From Xenophilus sp. Marseille-Q4582 (GTDB lineage Bacteria; Pseudomonadota; Gammaproteobacteria; Burkholderiales; Burkholderiaceae_C): 64,000 bases of DNA. Below, piece by piece: positions 59,748-64,000 of this stretch (position 1 is its first letter; each line of letters begins with the position of its first letter). The stretch lies in the NCBI RefSeq assembly GCF_916700565.1, contig NZ_CAKAKO010000004.1, positions 496,001 to 560,000 on the forward strand, given 5' to 3'. Under the pieces are notes generated by a model. That model was not told the DNA's origin. It was given only the letters and a program-made list of their open reading frames with translations, and ran no database searches. The translations under genes and the position numbers were made by a program.

Positions 59748-60452
59748 TTGAGCACCCGCGCCACCCGTCTGCTGCGTCTGCTCGACCAGCTGCATCGCCG
59801 CCGCCGCCCCATCGCCGGTGCGCGGCTGGCCGAGTCGCTGGGCGTGAGCCTGCGCACGCTCTACCGCGATGTCGAGGCGCTGCGTGCGCAAGGTGCTGCC
59901 ATCGCGGGCGACCCCGGGGTGGGCTACATGCTGCGGCCCGGCTTCATGCTGCCGCCACTGATGTTCTCCCCCGACGAACTCGAAGCCCTGGTGCTGGGCG
60001 CGCGCTGGGTCGCCAGTCATGCCGACCCGGCGCTGGCCGCCGCCGCGCAGCAGGCGGTGGGCCGCGTGGTCGGCGTGCTGCCCGAAACGCTGCGCCTGCA
60101 GGTGGAAACCAGCGGGCTCTTCGCGCCGCTGTGGCAGCGTGCGGCGCCTGCGCCCGAACCCTGGCTGGCGATGCTGCGCAACGCGATCCGCGACGAACAG
60201 GTGCTGCAACTGCACTACCGCGATGCCGACGGCAGCGCCAGCCGGCGCGAAATCTGGCCGTTCGCGATGGCCTTTCTGTCCGACAAGCGCCTGCTCGCGG
60301 CCTGGTGCGAACTGCGCCAGGACTTTCGCCACTTCCGGGCCGACCGCGTGCTGGCGCTGCGGGACGGCGGCAGGCGCTACCCGCAGCGCCGGCACGAACT
60401 GCTGCGCCGCTGGCGCGCACATTGCCTGTCGCAGCCCGGCGATGGGGCCTGA
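59748..60452 (+). CDS. YafY-type HTH/WYL transcriptional regulator
   Basis: 234 residues from a TTG with GAGG seven bases upstream. No ATG or GTG is available near the conserved start STRATRLLRLLDQL. The N-terminal helix-turn-helix (about 15-60, ARLAESLGVSLRTLYRDVEAL) precedes a WYL domain (about 140-230, with REIWPFAMAFLSDKRLLAAW and FRHFRADRVL) that usually binds a small effector or nucleic acid. Such genes often control the neighbouring enzyme, here a glutathione S-transferase 84 bases downstream. Confidence 0.85.
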   Translation: MSTRATRLLRLLDQLHRRRRPIAGARLAESLGVSLRTLYRDVEALRAQGAAIAGDPGVGYMLRPGFMLPPLMFSPDELEALVLGARWVASHADPALAAAAQQAVGRVVGVLPETLRLQVETSGLFAPLWQRAAPAPEPWLAMLRNAIRDEQVLQLHYRDADGSASRREIWPFAMAFLSDKRLLAAWCELRQDFRHFRADRVLALRDGGRRYPQRRHELLRRWRAHCLSQPGDGA

Positions 60453-60535
60453 GCGGCCCCGGATCGACTGCTGACAGAGGGTGTCAGCAGGGCGGTCGCA
60501 GACTGCAAGCCTTCCAACGCAATGAAAGGCGATCC

Positions 60536-61156
60536 ATGTCCGACACCCTGACTCTTTACACCCACCCCCTGTCGCGCGCCCGCATCACCCGCTGGATGCT
60601 GGAGGAGACCGGCCTGCCGTACGAAGAGGTCCTGTTGCAGTTCGGCAGCACGATGAAGGCGCCGGAGTACGTCGCCCTCAACCCCATGGGCAAGGTGCCG
60701 GCGCTCAAGCACGGCGACACGGTGATCACCGAGAACGCCGCCATCTGTGCCTATCTGGCCGAACTGGTCCCCGACCTTGGCCTCGCGCCTCCGATTGGCA
60801 GCGCAGCGCGCGGCGCCTACTACCGCTGGATGTTCTTCCTGGCTGGGCCGGTGGAAGCGCTGTTCACCGCCAAATACGCCGGCAAGCTGGCCGAGCCCCG
60901 CGCGGCGGGCTACGGCCGCGAAGACGACCTGCTGCGCACGCTGGAGCACGCCGTGGCCGGCCGCGTGCATCTGGTCGGTGACCGCTTCACCACCGCCGAT
61001 TTGTACATGGCGGCGTTCCTGGGCTACTACGCGCAGATCGGCCTGCTCGACGAACGCCCAGCCTTCACGGCGTTTGTCCAGCACCATGCGGCGCGGCCGG
61101 CGGCGCTGCGCGCCACGCAGCGCGACGATGCGCTGTTGGCCTCGAGCAAGGCCTGA
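60536..61156 (+). CDS. Glutathione S-transferase family protein
   Basis: 206 residues. AAAGG precedes the ATG. The thioredoxin-like N-terminal domain has THPLSRARITRWMLEE, the cis-Pro in MGKVPALKHGD and the glutathione-binding ENAAI. The helical C-terminal domain follows from about residue 90. Substrate class cannot be told from sequence. It is read on the plus strand with the YafY-type regulator, against the surrounding leu-asd genes. Confidence 0.9.
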   Translation: MSDTLTLYTHPLSRARITRWMLEETGLPYEEVLLQFGSTMKAPEYVALNPMGKVPALKHGDTVITENAAICAYLAELVPDLGLAPPIGSAARGAYYRWMFFLAGPVEALFTAKYAGKLAEPRAAGYGREDDLLRTLEHAVAGRVHLVGDRFTTADLYMAAFLGYYAQIGLLDERPAFTAFVQHHAARPAALRATQRDDALLASSKA

Positions 61157-61321
61157 GATCCCCCTGGGGCCCCACGCTTGCCCGCTGTGCGAGCACCGCT
61201 CCCTCGCGGGGCGCGTCGACGGCCGCTGCCGCTGGGGCGCTGCTGAGGCCTGACACCGGACCGGCGCCACGGCACGCAGCCGGCGCCCGACGCCCGGAGT
61301 CCGCAGGGCTGCGACGGCTTT

Positions 61322-62392
61322 TCAGCCCAGTGCCTTCAGCACCGCATCGCCCATCTCGCGCGTGCCGACCTTAGTCGTGCCTTCACTCCAGATGTCGGGC
61401 GTGCGCAGGCCCTGGGCCAGCACCTTCTTGACGGCGTTCTCGATGCGCACGGCCGACGCTTCCTGGTTCAGCGAGAAGCGCAGCATCATCGCGGCTGACA
61501 GGATGGTGGCCAGCGGATTGGCCACGCCCTTGCCTGCGATGTCGGGCGCGCTGCCATGGCTGGGCTCGTACAGGCCCTGGCTGCTGCTGTTCAGGCTGGC
61601 CGAGGGCAGCATGCCGATGGAGCCGGTGAGCATGGAGGCTTCGTCGCTCAGGATGTCGCCGAACATGTTGCCGGTCACGATCACGTCGAAGGCCTTGGGC
61701 TTCTTCACGAGCTGCATGGCCGCGTTGTCCACGTACATGTGCTCGAGCTCGACGTCCGGGTAGTCCTTGTGCACCTCGGTGACCACGTCCTTCCAGAACT
61801 GGAAGGTCTCCAGCACGTTGGCCTTGTCGACCGAGGTCACCTTCTTGTTGCGCTTGCGGGCGGCCTCGAAGGCGACGCGCGCGATGCGCTCGACCTCGGG
61901 CTTGCTGTAGCGCATGGTGTCGAAGGCTTCCTCGGCACCGGGGAAGTGCCCGTCCGCCGCCGTGCGCCTGCCGCGCGGCTGGCCGAAGTAGATGTCGCCC
62001 GTCAGCTCGCGGATGATCAGGATGTCCAGGCCGGCCACCAGCTCGGGCTTGAGGCTGGAGGCGCCCACCAGCTGCTCGTAGCAGATGGCGGGGCGGAAGT
62101 TGGCGAACAGGCCCAGGTTCTTGCGCAGCCCCAGGATGGCCTGCTCGGGCCGCAGCGGGCGGTCCAGCGTGTCGTACTTCCAGTCGCCCACGGCGCCGAA
62201 CAGGACGGCGTCGGCTTCCTTGGCCAGCTTCAGCGTGGCCTCGGGCAGCGGGTGGCCGTGGGCGTCGTAGGCGGCGCCGCCGACCAGCGCGCTTTCCATC
62301 TCGAACTTCAGGTCGAGGGCGTCGAGCACGCGGACGGCTTCCGCGACGATTTCGGTACCGATGCCGTCACCCGGCAGGACTGCGATTTTCAT
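61322..62392 (-). CDS. leuB: 3-isopropylmalate dehydrogenase
   Basis: 356 residues. The start [52 protein letters not shown] and [20 protein letters not shown] are all standard, including the metal-binding Asp residues and the substrate arginines. It oxidises and decarboxylates 3-isopropylmalate in leucine synthesis. It follows leuD after 40 bases. Confidence 0.96.
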   Translation of the reverse strand: MKIAVLPGDGIGTEIVAEAVRVLDALDLKFEMESALVGGAAYDAHGHPLPEATLKLAKEADAVLFGAVGDWKYDTLDRPLRPEQAILGLRKNLGLFANFRPAICYEQLVGASSLKPELVAGLDILIIRELTGDIYFGQPRGRRTAADGHFPGAEEAFDTMRYSKPEVERIARVAFEAARKRNKKVTSVDKANVLETFQFWKDVVTEVHKDYPDVELEHMYVDNAAMQLVKKPKAFDVIVTGNMFGDILSDEASMLTGSIGMLPSASLNSSSQGLYEPSHGSAPDIAGKGVANPLATILSAAMMLRFSLNQEASAVRIENAVKKVLAQGLRTPDIWSEGTTKVGTREMGDAVLKALG

Positions 62393-62432
62393 GTCGTTGA
62401 TTCAATGTCGTGATGGAAACAGGGGTCGCGGC

Positions 62433-63083
62433 TCAGCCGGCCATGTGGTGGGCCAGCCAAGGCTTGGTGGCCAAGCGCTCGGCTTCGAAGGCCTGGATCT
62501 TGTCCTTGTGGCGCAGCGTCAGGCCGATGTCGTCCAGGCCGTTGAGCAGGCAGTAGCGGCGGAAGGCCTGCACCTCGAAGCCGATCTCGGCACCGTCGGG
62601 CTTGACGATCACCTGGCGCTCCAGGTCCACCGTCAGCTGGTAGCCCGGGAACGCGGCCACTTCGTCGAACAGCTGCGCGATGGTGCTTTCGGGCAGCACG
62701 ATGGGCAGCAGGCCGTTCTTGAAGCTGTTGTTGAAGAAGATGTCGGCGAAGCTGGGCGCGAGGAGGGCGCGGAAGCCGAACTGGTCCAGCGCCCAGGGCG
62801 CGTGTTCGCGGCTGGAGCCGCAGCCGAAGTTCTTGCGCGCGAGCAGGATGGACGCACCCTGGTAGCGCGGCTGGTTCAGCACGAAGTCGGGGTTGGGCTT
62901 GCGGCTGGCCGGGTCCATGCCGGGCTCGCCATGGTCCAGGTAGCGCCACTCGTCGAACAGGTTCGGGCCGAAGCCGGTCTTGCGGATGGACTTGAGGAAC
63001 TGCTTGGGAATGATGGCGTCGGTGTCGACGTTCTCGCGGTCCATGGGCGCGACGAGGCCCTGGTGCACGGTGAATTTCTTCAT
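62433..63083 (-). CDS. leuD: 3-isopropylmalate dehydratase small subunit
   Basis: 216 residues. The swivel domain has [13 protein letters not shown] and the diagnostic [14 protein letters not shown]. With LeuC it isomerises 2-isopropylmalate to 3-isopropylmalate. The start follows a GAGAG ribosome-site region and lies only 25 bases after leuC. Confidence 0.96.
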   Translation of the reverse strand: MKKFTVHQGLVAPMDRENVDTDAIIPKQFLKSIRKTGFGPNLFDEWRYLDHGEPGMDPASRKPNPDFVLNQPRYQGASILLARKNFGCGSSREHAPWALDQFGFRALLAPSFADIFFNNSFKNGLLPIVLPESTIAQLFDEVAAFPGYQLTVDLERQVIVKPDGAEIGFEVQAFRRYCLLNGLDDIGLTLRHKDKIQAFEAERLATKPWLAHHMAG

Positions 63084-63108
63084 GGGATCTCTCTCTCGGT
63101 GCGCTCGC

Positions 63109-64000
63109 TCAGGCGAACTGGCGGATGTCGACGAAATGGCCGTGGATGGCGGCGGCGGCGGCCATGGCCGGGCTCACGAGGTGCGTGCGACCGCCGGCGC
63201 CCTGGCGGCCTTCGAAGTTTCGGTTGCTGGTGCTGGCGCAGCGCTCGCCCGGCTCCAGCCGGTCGGCGTTCATGGCCAGGCACATCGAGCAGCCCGGCTC
63301 GCGCCATTCGAAGCCCGCGGCCTTGAACACTTCGTGCAGGCCCTCGCGCTCGGCCTGGTCTTTCACCAGGCCCGAGCCCGGCACCACCATGGCCAGCTTC
63401 ACGTTCTTGGCGACCTTCTGGCCCAGCTTTTTCACCACGGCCGCGGCTTCGCGCATGTCCTCGATGCGGCTGTTGGTGCAGCTGCCGATGAACACCTTGT
63501 CGATGAAGATGTCGTTGAGTGCCTTGTTGGGCTCCAGGCCCATGTAGGTGAGGGCGCGTTCGATGGCGCCGCGCTTGTTGGCGTCCTTCTCCTTGTCCGG
63601 ATCGGGCACGCGTCCGTCGACGGGCAGCACCATCTCGGGCGAGGTGCCCCAGGTCACCTGCGGCTTGATCTGCGTGGCGTCCAGTTCGACCACGGTGTCG
63701 AAATGCGCACCCGGGTCGGAGTGCAGCGTCTTCCAGTAGGCCACGGCCTGGTCCCACTCGACGCCGGTGGGCGACAGCGGCCGGCCCCGCAGGTAGTCGA
63801 TGGTCTTCTGGTCCACCGCCACCAGGCCCGCGCGTGCGCCGGCCTCGATGGCCATGTTGCACACGCTCATGCGGCCTTCCATGCTCAGGTCGCGGATGGC
63901 GGAGCCGGCGAACTCGATGGTGTAGCCCGTGCCGCCCGCGGTGCCGATCTGGCCGATGATGGCCAGCACGATGTCCTTGCCCGTGATGCCGGGCGCGACC
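63109..64000 (-). CDS. leuC: 3-isopropylmalate dehydratase large subunit, 5' end missing
   Basis: About 297 C-terminal codons are visible. The gene runs off the right edge. The [4Fe-4S] ligands are seen in [13 protein letters not shown] and [10 protein letters not shown], and the substrate region in [12 protein letters not shown]. It pairs with LeuD. No small entericidin-type gene lies between leuC and leuD, as it does in some relatives. Confidence 0.96.
   Translation of the reverse strand, partial: VAPGITGKDIVLAIIGQIGTAGGTGYTIEFAGSAIRDLSMEGRMSVCNMAIEAGARAGLVAVDQKTIDYLRGRPLSPTGVEWDQAVAYWKTLHSDPGAHFDTVVELDATQIKPQVTWGTSPEMVLPVDGRVPDPDKEKDANKRGAIERALTYMGLEPNKALNDIFIDKVFIGSCTNSRIEDMREAAAVVKKLGQKVAKNVKLAMVVPGSGLVKDQAEREGLHEVFKAAGFEWREPGCSMCLAMNADRLEPGERCASTSNRNFEGRQGAGGRTHLVSPAMAAAAAIHGHFVDIRQFA

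Noticed and set aside
59477-59857. Possible remnant of a small gene on the minus strand with GPHITVHRR, reminiscent of 2'-5' RNA ligase
   Set aside because: Only one short motif fits, the rest does not align with the family, and its first half overlaps the regulator gene start in antisense.

Overview
The window looks like a chromosomal segment from a GC-rich betaproteobacterium of the order Burkholderiales, most likely family Comamonadaceae. The evidence is the very high GC, the order yceD-rpmF-plsX-fabHDG-acpP-fabF followed by rpoE-rseA-rseB-mucD-lepA-lepB-rnc-era-recO-pdxJ-acpS, and the leuCDB-asd-fimV-truA-trpFBA-accD block. I saw no rRNA, tRNA or CRISPR array. The species cannot be fixed from sequence alone.

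Layout. (1) 1-4866: an iron-linked cluster of a di-heme oxidoreductase (cut by the left edge), an imelysin-family protein, a DUF1513 protein, a PepSY/PiuB membrane protein and a small membrane protein. (2) 4921-15258: an alcohol-oxidation island. A sigma-54 enhancer-binding regulator is read leftward. A divergent seven-gene run encodes acetaldehyde dehydrogenase, cytochrome c-550 PedF, a PQQ-dependent alcohol dehydrogenase, an exported pentapeptide-repeat protein, azurin, a DUF779 protein and a TonB receptor that closely resembles the PQQ importer PqqU. The intergenic region holds repeated TGTCGC dyads and a good sigma-54 promoter. (3) 15454-22383: rne, divergent from rluC, a HAD phosphatase, a Rieske protein and an S49 peptidase. 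(4) 22454-25017, leftward: an MFS carrier, an RsmI-like methylase and Maf. (5) 25076-33985: the fatty-acid synthesis operon, interrupted by two different IS5-family elements, each sitting exactly on the stop codon of a host gene (yceD, fabH). (6) 34024-47192: a YgfX-like protein, the sigma-E stress module, lepA, lepB and the rnc-era-recO-pdxJ-acpS-nagZ run with many start/stop overlaps. (7) 47321-55080: lysS, a LON-domain protein, yggT, accD and trpA/B/F, truA. (8) 55178-64000: a FimV gene with two apparent frameshifts, asd, two plus-strand accessory genes (YafY-type regulator, glutathione S-transferase) and leuB/leuD/leuC (cut by the right edge).

How the genes work together. The main inferred system is region 2. 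PqqU would bring in the cofactor, and the periplasmic quinoprotein would oxidise alcohol and pass electrons to PedF and perhaps azurin. The cytoplasmic dehydrogenase would remove the aldehyde, and the sigma-54 regulator would switch on the set. No pqqABCDE genes are present in the window. The most unusual DNA-level observations are the stop-codon IS insertions, the hairpin repeat family, the sigma-54 control region, several structured leaders or attenuators (rpmF, plsX, lepA), and the repairable double frameshift in fimV.
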